DNA from: Ktedonobacter sp. 13_1_20CM_4_53_11
Lineage (GTDB): Bacteria; Chloroflexota; Ktedonobacteria; Ktedonobacterales; Ktedonobacteraceae
Assembly (NCBI GenBank): GCA_001919995.1
Contig: MNIY01000204.1
Location: 1 to 9,314 of the forward strand
Length of the DNA stretch: 9,314 bases
Direction: 5' to 3'
The notes beneath the pieces are model-generated. The model saw only the letters and a list, made by a program, of their open reading frames with translations. It was not told the origin of the DNA and did not search any database. The translations under genes were made by a program, and so were the position numbers. Shown here one piece after another: positions 1 through 5,831 of this stretch; the stretch's first letter is position 1, and every line of letters begins with the position of its first letter.

Positions 1-1
1 C

Positions 2-898
2 ATCTACAGCGTCGTCCTGGTTGCCGCCAGCGTATCCGCTTTTGAATTCCCAACCCGGCAGGCCGTCATTCCCACGCTTGTGCCACGGGAACAGATGCCT
101 GACGCCATGTCTTTGAGCATGGTCATGATGCAGCTGACTTTCGTTATTGGCCCGACACTGGGTGGCTTCATCATTGCCTGGCTGGGGGTCGCAAATACTT
201 ACTGGATCGATGTCATTTCCTATTTCGTGGTTATTGCTTCACTGCTCCTGATGGTCATTCCACGCGTTCCTGTCGAAAAGCGAGCGCAGGCAGGTGTAGG
301 AGCATTGGTGGATGGTATGCGTTTCCTGCGCGCACACCCAATCATCCTGGCTGTCCTTTCGCTCGATTTTTTCGCCACCTTCTTTGGTTCACCTCGTGCG
401 CTTCTACCGGTGTATGCCAGTGATATCCTGCATATCGGTCCCCAGGGTTTGGGCTTATTGCTAGCGGCTACCTCTATTGGCGCTGTGGCTCTCACTCCCT
501 TCACCGGGCGTATCAGTCGTATCTCGCGCCAGGGGTTAGGTGTTGTGCTGGCGATTATTTGCTGGGGCATCTGTATTATTGCCTTTGGGTTCTCGCCAGG
601 ACCTTTCTGGCTCTCTGTGCTCTTCCTGGCGGGCTCCGGTGCGGCTGATATGGTTAGCATGATCCTGCGTGGCCTGGTGATTCAACTCACCACTCCCGAC
701 GAGTTTCGTGGGCGTATCAGCGCGGTCAATGCAATGTTTGTCATTGGTGGTCCTATGTTGGGACAGTTCGAGTCAGGTGTTGTGGCTGGCGTAGTGAGCC
801 CACAGTTCTCCGTCGTGAGCGGCGGAGTAGCCTGTATCCTTGCGACAGTCGCTATTGCTGCCTGCGTTCCTGGATTGTTGCGCGTAAAAATCAAGTGA
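2..898 (+). CDS. MFS exporter, C-terminal part (gene begins before the window)
   Basis: This is an integral membrane transporter of the major facilitator superfamily, probably a drug or siderophore exporter of the EntS/MFS_3 type. About 298 residues are visible, and the frame is open from base 2 to a TGA at 896-898. The visible start reads ...SAFEFPTRQAVIPTLVPRE, the conserved loop after helix 4 in this family, so roughly the first 110-120 residues lie outside the window. The GTG at 80 is an internal valine and not a start. About eight hydrophobic segments follow. The motif PDEFRGRISAVNAMF near the C-terminal helices also fits MFS_3 proteins. The substrate cannot be told from sequence. The gene converges on the ABC-F gene with only about 40 bp between their stop codons. 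A weak 5-bp hairpin (CTGCG...CGCAG, 914-929) lies in that gap without a clear T-run. Confidence 0.9.
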   Translation: MYSVVLVAASVSAFEFPTRQAVIPTLVPREQMPDAMSLSMVMMQLTFVIGPTLGGFIIAWLGVANTYWIDVISYFVVIASLLLMVIPRVPVEKRAQAGVGALVDGMRFLRAHPIILAVLSLDFFATFFGSPRALLPVYASDILHIGPQGLGLLLAATSIGAVALTPFTGRISRISRQGLGVVLAIICWGICIIAFGFSPGPFWLSVLFLAGSGAADMVSMILRGLVIQLTTPDEFRGRISAVNAMFVIGGPMLGQFESGVVAGVVSPQFSVVSGGVACILATVAIAACVPGLLRVKIK

Positions 899-937
899 CT
901 CAAACAGGTTACTCTGCGGGACCGCGCAGCGTTAGAT

Positions 938-2587
938 TTAGCTCCCGTCAGTGAGCTTGCCATCGACAAGTTCCCATACCTTACCGCCGAAGCGCTGGAT
1001 AAACCATCTATCGTGTGAGATCGCAATGACGGGTCCAGGGAAAGCAAGGATAGCCGTTTCAAAAGCTTCGAGCACATCTAAACTGATGTAGTTTGTGGGC
1101 TCATCCAACAACAATACATTTGGACCTTGCGCCATCAGGCAGGCAATTTCCAGTTTGCGTCTCTGACCGACGCTCAACTGACCAACTCTTTTTGTCATAT
1201 CCTCAAGGCGGAACAGGCCATATCCAATCAACTTTGCTACAAAGTCCGCCTCATATCCTATGTGACCATACCTGTACGTCTCAAGCACTGTCTTCGCCAG
1301 ATCAAGGTCGGTTGGTTCCTGGGGGAGATACCCAATGCGGGCGCCCGTTGCCGCCTGCACCTCACCCTTATCTGGCGTTTCGAGCCCCATCAGAATCTTG
1401 AGAAGCGTTGTCTTACCGGTCCCATTTGGTCCGATGAGCACGATACGAGCATCTGGAGGCACGGTCACATGTACTCCTGAAAGGATGCAGCGTTCGCCCC
1501 AGCACTTCGTCAAATCGGTGGCACTGAGAACTACGCGAGACTGTATAGGTTCAGTACGAAAGTAGGAACTGACCCTGATCAACTCCGGTGGCCTGGGGAT
1601 AGGATCCGCTTCGATGCGTTTGAGTTGTTCCTCAGCCGCCCGTACATTGCGCGAAACGGTGCTGTCAACTCGCTGCGCGAAGAAGTAGCGAGCATATTTA
1701 TCGTTGTCTCTGGGGGCGCGATATGTATGACCAACCTGGCGCGCTGTCTCACGGATACGCTTGCGGAGCTCCTTGACTTCATCTTGCTGTCTCTCGTAAT
1801 CCTCCTCCCATTTTGTGCGTTCAGCAGCTTTTGTCTGCGTATAGGCGTCGTAGTTTCCCTCATATCTTTTGAGATGGTGATTGTACTCGTCGATCTCGAA
1901 AATCTGATTGACTGCCCTGTTCAAGAATTGTCTATCGTGTGAGACCATGATGATCGCGCCACTGTAGTGTGAAAGGTACGTTTCAAGCCATTCCATACTG
2001 GCGAAATCAAGGTGGTTGGTCGGCTCGTCCAGGAGCAACAAGTCTGGTGATCGCAGCAGTAGCGTGGCCAGTCCAATACGTGCCTTCTCTCCCCCGGAGA
2101 GAGTCTCTACCGCCTGGGTGCGCGGCAGGTACGAGATACGTAGGCCCTGCAGCACCGTGTCGATTTTATAATCAAGCTCATAGCCCCCACGATCCTGGAA
2201 TCTTGTAGAAACATGTCCATACTCTTCCAGGAGTGCAGCTGTTCGTTCCTCGCTTGCTGTCGATAAGCTGGTCTCGATTTGTCGCATGCGTTCCTCTAAC
2301 TGTCGCAGGTTGCCAACCGATTCCAGGATCAAGTCCTCGATTGTGCGCCCATAAAAATCAGGGGTTATTTGAGGCAGATAGCCCACTTCTATTGAGGGAG
2401 CAAAAGAGAATGTACCGCCATCAACCTCTTCTTGCCCGACCAGGATTTTCAACAGGGTAGATTTGCCAACACCATTGGAACCAACAATACCAACGCGATC
2501 GCCGTCGTTAATGATAAAGGAAATGTCATTGAGTACGCTGATTGCACCATATGATTTTGATACATCATGCACAGCTAAGAACATCAT
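938..2587 (-). CDS. ABC-F family ATPase (ribosome-associated, possibly antibiotic-protection type)
   Basis: A soluble 549-residue protein with two ABC ATPase domains and no membrane segment, the hallmark of ABC-F proteins that act on the ribosomal E/P sites. Domain 1 has Walker A GSNGVGKST (36-44), signature LSGGE (163-167) and Walker B LLLLDEPTNHLD (183-194). A long charged, helical interdomain linker follows at about 235-335. Domain 2 has Walker A GPNGTGKTT (386-394), the variant signature LSVGQ (471-475), DEPTN (495-499) and the H-loop ISHDRWF (about 523-529). Both Walker B glutamates are present, so it should hydrolyse ATP. The LSVGQRRK signature and long linker recall antibiotic-resistance ABC-F proteins more than the housekeeping EttA, but that is inference. 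Start is the first of two ATGs, with GAGGT 6 nt upstream. The long structured leader suggests post-transcriptional control, as known for several resistance ABC-F genes. Confidence 0.9.
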   Translation of the reverse strand: MMFLAVHDVSKSYGAISVLNDISFIINDGDRVGIVGSNGVGKSTLLKILVGQEEVDGGTFSFAPSIEVGYLPQITPDFYGRTIEDLILESVGNLRQLEERMRQIETSLSTASEERTAALLEEYGHVSTRFQDRGGYELDYKIDTVLQGLRISYLPRTQAVETLSGGEKARIGLATLLLRSPDLLLLDEPTNHLDFASMEWLETYLSHYSGAIIMVSHDRQFLNRAVNQIFEIDEYNHHLKRYEGNYDAYTQTKAAERTKWEEDYERQQDEVKELRKRIRETARQVGHTYRAPRDNDKYARYFFAQRVDSTVSRNVRAAEEQLKRIEADPIPRPPELIRVSSYFRTEPIQSRVVLSATDLTKCWGERCILSGVHVTVPPDARIVLIGPNGTGKTTLLKILMGLETPDKGEVQAATGARIGYLPQEPTDLDLAKTVLETYRYGHIGYEADFVAKLIGYGLFRLEDMTKRVGQLSVGQRRKLEIACLMAQGPNVLLLDEPTNYISLDVLEAFETAILAFPGPVIAISHDRWFIQRFGGKVWELVDGKLTDGS

Positions 2588-2906
2588 AATTAGACCTCGC
2601 TTGCTTATGTGATAGCGGGCTAGCCGTATGTTGTGCTGCCGATGGATGCAAAGAGGCCAGTGAATACACTACTTTGGAAAGAAGGAGTGAAGAAGCCCGA
2701 GAGCCCAAATTGTGGATGATGGTTACCACAATCCCATGAGCACGACATACGGCAGCGCATAAAAAGATTAGAAAGTGAGAAAGGTTGTTGGGAAGTATTT
2801 GGCTGACGGGCCGCATATGTTCCGCTACAACAATGTTAACTGCCTGTATGTTGTGATCACTTCTTTTTCAAGGGTCTCTCCATTGGGTGAAGGGTCAAGC
2901 TTTGCC
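2588..2906 (-). promoter_or_regulatory. Long structured leader of the ABC-F mRNA, candidate attenuator
   Basis: The leader contains three related segments. In transcript order, A is the complement of 2846-2855 (CACAACATAC), B the complement of 2739-2753 (GCCGTATGTCGTGCT) and C the complement of 2623-2637 (AGCACAACATACGGC). B can pair with C (14 of 15 positions) or with A (9 of 10), but not with both. A further 7-bp hairpin (ATTGTGG/CCACAAT, 2709-2732) lies between B and C. This alternative pairing is what attenuation or start-site occlusion needs. I see no classic GC hairpin plus U-run terminator, so the outcome could be translational instead. A reading frame of 83 codons (2816 to 2565) runs through B and C and overlaps the ABC-F start. 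It has only a weak ribosome site, so I do not call it a gene. Confidence 0.45.
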
Positions 2907-2913
2907 TGATGAG

Positions 2914-2942
2914 AGTATATAACAGGGAATTAGTGAAGTCAA
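2914..2942 (-). promoter_or_regulatory. Sigma-70-type promoter of the ABC-F gene
   Basis: On the minus strand TTGACT (-35, plus positions 2937-2942) and TATACT (-10, 2914-2919) are separated by exactly 17 bp. Transcription should start near 2906, giving a leader of about 320 nt before the ABC-F start codon. The -35 box lies only about 12 bp from the left end of the palindromic repeat at 2954. Confidence 0.7.
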
Positions 2943-2953
2943 TGAAGCATTAA

Positions 2954-3108
2954 CTGGTGATTCTCCCTAAGTCCGCCAGAGATCCTTCGCGTTGCTCAGG
3001 ATGACAGAACCCCAGGCTGTCATCCTGAGCAACGCGAAGGATCTCTGCGACGCCTTCGTTCAGCCCCCCTGCCTCACGTGGCTTGGCGGACTTAGGGAGA
3101 ATCACCAG
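2954..3108. repeat. Composite palindromic repeat (MITE/REPIN-like)
   Basis: Outer arms 2954-2978 and 3084-3108 are perfect 25-bp inverted repeats. Inside them, 2978-3007 and 3017-3046 form a perfect 30-bp hairpin with a 9-nt loop, followed by a 37-nt spacer before the outer arm closes. ATTAAC occurs at both flanks (2949-2954 and 3112-3117), which may be a target duplication or chance. The inner arm, with GCTCAGGATGACA as its core, resembles a dispersed palindromic repeat common in soil bacteria whose shadow translations read CHPEQREGS / VILSNAKDL. It sits between the kinase stop and the ABC-F promoter, so it may act as a transcription barrier between them. Confidence 0.85.
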
Positions 3109-3135
3109 AGTATTAACGACCTGCTGGGCGGTGAC

Positions 3136-3187
3136 GCGAGGTACCTCGCTTTTGCTAAATGCCATGCGAAAGAATGTAAAAGCGAGG
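3136..3187. repeat. 14-bp palindrome nested with a 10-bp inverted repeat downstream of the kinase gene
   Basis: GCGAGGTACCTCGC (3136-3149) is a perfect palindrome. Its right half continues as CCTCGCTTTT (3144-3153), which is inverted as AAAAGCGAGG at 3178-3187. In the kinase transcript this forms a 10-bp stem with a 24-nt loop, starting 4 nt after the stop codon. On the plus strand, GCGAG-GTAC-CTCGC followed by TTTT looks like a small terminator, but no plus-strand gene leads into it. It probably marks the mRNA 3' end of the kinase gene. Confidence 0.4.
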
Positions 3188-3191
3188 CTGA

Positions 3192-3749
3192 TCAGAACAA
3201 TTTTTGCTCGGTGGAGTACTGCTGCTGATGGTGTAATTGATGTATGGTACGCATTACTTTTGCCAGGGAATCGTCGAGAGGATTAGAGGTGTCAATGACG
3301 CAGCCGCCATCGTCAAAATTTTCAAAACGTGGTTTCCATTGCATCCACTCCTCCCACGAGGTGATCTGGAACTCGGAAACCTTGCCTTTACGTCCCTCCA
3401 GGCGGCGTCTTTGCACTTCAGGTGGGCACTGACAATGGACGACCAGCATCGGGGTTTGGAAGCTCCTGGCCAACTCCTTCGCTTGTTCGTAAGTGGTGCG
3501 ATAGGTTAATGGAGTGTCAACAATCACACTGAGCCCCAGTCGTAATTGTTCTTCAACGAGGGCGAACATCAGTTCGTATGAAAAACGGCCAACCTGTGGC
3601 AGGTTTCCGAAAAGATTTACAGCTTTCTGCCGTAGTATATCTCTATCGATAAGAGGTGCGTGCAAGGCAGCTGCGATAGCGCGCGCTATCGTACTTTTGC
3701 CGGTGCCAGGAAATCCACGCATTAAAACGAATGTACTGCCATTCTGCAC
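3192..3749 (-). CDS. Small P-loop kinase-like ATPase (AAA_33 type)
   Basis: A soluble protein of 185 residues with Walker A GFPGTGKST at 12-20, followed by a short IDRD motif, a second strand ending VIVDTPL (about residues 75-81) and an arginine-rich lid region RRRLEGRKGK. This arrangement fits small nucleotide or metabolite kinases grouped as AAA_33, related to polynucleotide kinase and chloramphenicol phosphotransferase-like proteins. Substrate is unknown. The C-terminus is rich in His and Gln (HQLHHQQQ). Start is a GTG, because an in-frame TGA lies eight codons upstream. A weak GTGAG lies 9 nt before it, so translation may be modest. It has its own promoter (3799-3827), divergent from the small membrane protein gene, and its start codon lies in one arm of an inverted repeat (3745-3795). 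Confidence 0.8.
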   Translation of the reverse strand: MQNGSTFVLMRGFPGTGKSTIARAIAAALHAPLIDRDILRQKAVNLFGNLPQVGRFSYELMFALVEEQLRLGLSVIVDTPLTYRTTYEQAKELARSFQTPMLVVHCQCPPEVQRRRLEGRKGKVSEFQITSWEEWMQWKPRFENFDDGGCVIDTSNPLDDSLAKVMRTIHQLHHQQQYSTEQKLF

Positions 3750-3795
3750 AATGCTAATCTCACTTCAGATGATATTAATCAGTCAACATTGTGCA
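3745..3795. promoter_or_regulatory. 9-bp inverted repeat spanning the kinase start
   Basis: TGCACAATG (3745-3753) and CATTGTGCA (3787-3795) are perfect inverted repeats with centres 42 bp apart, about four helical turns. One arm contains the GTG start codon and the other overlaps the predicted transcription start. The geometry suits two operator half-sites for a looping repressor. An RNA hairpin is less likely, because the predicted transcript would start inside the first arm. Confidence 0.35.
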
Positions 3796-3798
3796 ATC

Positions 3799-3827
3799 AG
3801 TATAACCGCATTTTTTTGTGTTGTCCA
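3799..3827 (-). promoter_or_regulatory. Promoter of the kinase-like gene
   Basis: On the minus strand TGGACA (plus positions 3822-3827) and TATACT (3799-3804) are separated by 17 bp, close to the sigma-70 consensus. The start site would be near 3792, about 45 nt before the GTG start codon. Confidence 0.6.
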
Positions 3828-3906
3828 GAATTCTGAGTATTGCTTCGAGCGGCTCCAGTGCTTAAAAAGGGGAGATTTGTAGAGGCGGGAGTGCCAGCAT
3901 ATCACC

Positions 3907-3935
3907 TTGACTCAAAATCTTTGGAGCGTTATTAT
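3907..3935 (+). promoter_or_regulatory. Promoter of the small membrane protein gene
   Basis: TTGACT (3907-3912) and TATTAT (3930-3935) are spaced by 17 bp. The predicted start near 3942 leaves about 33 nt of leader before ATG 3975. This rules out the longer reading frame from 3840 if the promoter is real. Confidence 0.6.
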
Positions 3936-3974
3936 CTAATACGATCAAACGTTAGCGACAGGAAAAAAGATTCG

Positions 3975-4241
3975 ATGATGAAGAAACTTCGTGGGCGTAA
4001 CCTGGCCCACCCCGGGTGTTTAATCGGCATAACTGTAGGCATGACCATTGGTATCGTTCTTGCTGAAATCCTTGCTGCAGTTTTTCATATCGCTCTCAAT
4101 ACTGTGCTGCTCGCCTGGTTAGGGCTTACGTTAGGTCTGGGAGTAATTGGCTGGATTATCGGTGATCGTCTCACTTCAAGGTTTCCCCCACTGGAAGAAG
4201 ATGTTCAATCTTCTTCATCACCCGGTCCACCAGCCCCTTAG
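3975..4241 (+). CDS. Small membrane protein with two helices, unknown function
   Basis: An 88-residue protein starting MMKKLRGRN at ATG 3975. The upstream in-frame ATG/TTG options lie before the predicted promoter, and AGGA lies 11 nt ahead of this ATG. A basic N-terminus is followed by two hydrophobic stretches, about residues 15-37 (CLIGITVGMTIGIVLAE...) and 45-68 (VLLAWLGLTLGLGVIGW...), then a polar tail rich in acidic, Ser and Pro residues. By the positive-inside rule both ends are probably cytoplasmic. I recognise no family. It is divergent from the kinase-like gene. A small hairpin, CAGCCC-CTTA-GGGCTG, overlaps the stop codon and could help end transcription, but no T-run follows. Confidence 0.6.
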   Translation: MMKKLRGRNLAHPGCLIGITVGMTIGIVLAEILAAVFHIALNTVLLAWLGLTLGLGVIGWIIGDRLTSRFPPLEEDVQSSSSPGPPAP

Positions 4242-4516
4242 GGCTGCAAAGAGGTGATTTTCGGGGGGCATCCCTGTAAATCCCTTGTAAAGTAGGGGGT
4301 GTTGCTCTTCATGCTCCCATTCCCGCTTTGTTTCTTGATTCCGCACTGGCACTTCACACAAAAATGTGGTATATTCTGTGTTGCATCGGCAATGAAACGG
4401 ATGTACTCTTCACTTGCTCGATGATTTGCCGATAGACGGAGCAAAGTTGCTCCCAGGCGATGATGCGTGTTCTTGTAGTTCCGTATCACCGTGGATTCTC
4501 CGACGTTGCTGACCAC
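4238..4516 (-). CDS. Unidentified reading frame, possible fragment
   Basis: A frame of 92 codons from GTG 4516. It stays open a further 12 codons upstream to a TAA, so it may be the tail of something broken. It encodes a basic, His-rich peptide with a closely spaced cysteine group HFCVKCQCG. Codon use looks plausible for coding, but there is no ribosome-binding site at the GTG and I do not recognise the sequence. The tail overlaps the last 4 bp of the small membrane protein gene on the other strand. It could be a transposase remnant or a chance frame. Apart from this, the 360 bp between the membrane protein and zinc-ribbon genes show nothing clear. Confidence 0.25.
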   Translation of the reverse strand: MVSNVGESTVIRNYKNTHHRLGATLLRLSANHRASEEYIRFIADATQNIPHFCVKCQCGIKKQSGNGSMKSNTPYFTRDLQGCPPKITSLQP

Positions 4517-4563
4517 CGGATACGGGTTTCCCCTGCTGTGCTGTTGTTAGTCTTGTTTGTGAT

Positions 4564-4580
4564 GTAAAGTTACCCTTTAC
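4564..4580. promoter_or_regulatory. Dyad GTAAAG-N5-CTTTAC upstream of the zinc-ribbon gene
   Basis: A perfect 6-bp inverted repeat lies 24 bp before the start codon and 12 bp before the Shine-Dalgarno sequence. Its size and position suit a small repressor site or a short mRNA hairpin. No convincing -10/-35 pair is seen with it. Confidence 0.25.
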
Positions 4581-4603
4581 CAGCACGAACTAGGAGGATA
4601 CTC

Positions 4604-4831
4604 ATGTCATTGAACGAATTTCGTCGGCCCATCTCTGTCGATTCGGCTCCGCGTGGCAGTCGCTGTGAGTGGTGCGGTCAACCTGCTGAGCAGCAACTTA
4701 CCGCTATAGGTGGGATCTATCACAACGAAGGCGGGCTTTTTTGCCGCCCTTGTGGTGAGCAGTTTTCACTTGCCGTAGTAACGAACTCTGCGCGTACGGC
4801 AGCAAACGACACAAATTTGCATCCACTCTGA
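4604..4831 (+). CDS. Small zinc-ribbon protein, unknown function
   Basis: A 75-residue soluble protein. The start is secure, since a perfect AGGAGG (4592-4597) lies 6 nt ahead of ATG 4604. Two CxxC knuckles, CEWC (21-24) and CRPC (47-50), are separated by 22 residues, the arrangement of a treble-clef or zinc-ribbon fold binding one zinc. His40 lies between them. The second knuckle is followed by G-E-Q-F, as in many one-domain zinc ribbons. No nucleic-acid-binding or catalytic region is attached, so a role as adaptor or small regulator is only a guess. The strong ribosome site suggests good expression. The gene converges on korB, with a long hairpin terminator between them. Confidence 0.7.
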   Translation: MSLNEFRRPISVDSAPRGSRCEWCGQPAEQQLTAIGGIYHNEGGLFCRPCGEQFSLAVVTNSARTAANDTNLHPL

Positions 4832-4880
4832 GGTAGCGTTTTTCTGGCGAAGATCAGGCGCCCTCTGTGCACTTGTGAAT

Positions 4881-4949
4881 ACAAAAGAGACCGCTCCATT
4901 TCGTATCGCCTTCTATCAGGTCGATACGAAATGGAGCGGTCTCTTTTGT
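4881..4949. terminator. Bidirectional terminator between convergent genes
   Basis: A perfect 28-bp inverted repeat (4881-4908 with 4922-4949) has a 13-nt loop. The arms begin ACAAAAGAGACCGC and end GCGGTCTCTTTTGT, so a T-rich stretch follows the GC-rich stem on either strand. It lies between the zinc-ribbon stop (4831) and the korB stop (4984), where a two-way terminator is expected. The stem is much longer than usual for a simple terminator. Confidence 0.8.
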
Positions 4950-4983
4950 GGTCAGGACTTGCTCACTATCCCCTATGACTGTG

Positions 4984-5829
4984 TTAAGCGTAGCGTGCCA
5001 TGTACTTGTCCAGGTCAAATTCCTGGGCCTGTTGAGACAATTGATGGGCTGCCTGGTCCATTGTTGGGCGTTCTTCCTGGTAGAAGATGCCCATATATTG
5101 CTTCTCGGTATCCATTGCCAGCCCTAAGGCCTTCAATTGATCACTCGGATCGTGGTCAGCAGGTATGGGAGTTACCGATGCATCCCACGCGTCAAATGTA
5201 TTGTAGAAGGTTGGGCAAGGGCTCAGTGCGTGAATGAACGAGAAGCCGTGGTGAGTCATGCCCTGTTCGATCAGAGCCGCCAGCTCTTTGGGTTTGGCTG
5301 AATAGCCGCGCGCCACGAAACTGACATTCAACGTCAGCGCTGTTGCTATCGGGTTGAATGTCGATGCCAGCAGGCCGTATGGCGTCGACTTGGTTACATG
5401 ACCATGAGGTGATGTCGGCGAGGTCTGGCCTTTTGTCAGGCCGTAGGTCTCGTTGTCCATCACAACGACGGTGATATCAATGTTTCGCAGTGCAGCATGT
5501 AAGAGATGACCTGCTCCAATGCTAAAGAAATCGCCATCACCGCCGACCGCTACAACGGTCAGATCAGGGCGGGCCATTTTCAATCCCTGGGCAACAGGTA
5601 ATGCGCGACCGTGCACACTATGAAACCCAAAGGTCTTCATGAAATGCGGAAAACGACTGGAGCAGCCTATCCCTGATACAACCACCGTTTGGTCCGGTGA
5701 CAATTTGAGACCAGCCAGGCCACGATAGGTGGCATTCAGTACACCAAAATCGCCGCATCCTGGACACCACGTTGGCTTTACTTCACTTTTATAATCTTTT
5801 GGCGTAAGAGTTACAGGTGTCTGTACCAA
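4984..5829 (-). CDS. korB: 2-oxoacid:ferredoxin oxidoreductase, beta subunit
   Basis: This is the thiamine-diphosphate and iron-sulfur subunit of a two-subunit oxidoreductase that converts a 2-oxoacid (probably 2-oxoglutarate) plus CoA to acyl-CoA, CO2 and reduced ferredoxin, or the reverse. It acts in the cytosol. Of its 281 residues, WCPGCGDFG holds Cys22 and Cys25, and Cys56 (GIGC) and Cys205 (SPCP) complete the four ligands of a [4Fe-4S] cluster at the family spacing. GDGD (97-100) with MDNETYGLTKGQ (124-135) forms the ThDP/Mg site. Translation starts at TTG 5829. This start is supported by the typical LTPKDYKSEVKP lead-in and by GAGGAGG in the last codons of korA, 10 nt upstream. Only 2 nt separate the korA stop from this start, so the two are translationally coupled. 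Substrate preference is inferred from overall likeness to KorB. Confidence 0.9.
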   Translation of the reverse strand: MVQTPVTLTPKDYKSEVKPTWCPGCGDFGVLNATYRGLAGLKLSPDQTVVVSGIGCSSRFPHFMKTFGFHSVHGRALPVAQGLKMARPDLTVVAVGGDGDFFSIGAGHLLHAALRNIDITVVVMDNETYGLTKGQTSPTSPHGHVTKSTPYGLLASTFNPIATALTLNVSFVARGYSAKPKELAALIEQGMTHHGFSFIHALSPCPTFYNTFDAWDASVTPIPADHDPSDQLKALGLAMDTEKQYMGIFYQEERPTMDQAAHQLSQQAQEFDLDKYMARYA

Positions 5830-5831
5830 GA

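Noticed and set aside
1093..2460. Plus-strand frames over the ABC-F gene
   Set aside because: They are antisense shadows of a gene with all the expected motifs in frame.
2978..3046. CRISPR-like or simple terminator reading of the inner palindrome
   Set aside because: There is only one hairpin unit, no regularly spaced direct repeats, and no T-run directly after the stem.
2950..3165. Minus-strand 71-codon frame across the palindromic repeat
   Set aside because: Most of it is translation of the repeat. The first codons before the repeat look coding-like but have no ribosome site, so a disrupted gene cannot be supported.
3840..3974. N-terminal extension of the small membrane protein from 3840
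   Set aside because: It lies largely upstream of a good promoter (3907-3935), lacks a ribosome site, and does not look like a signal or domain.
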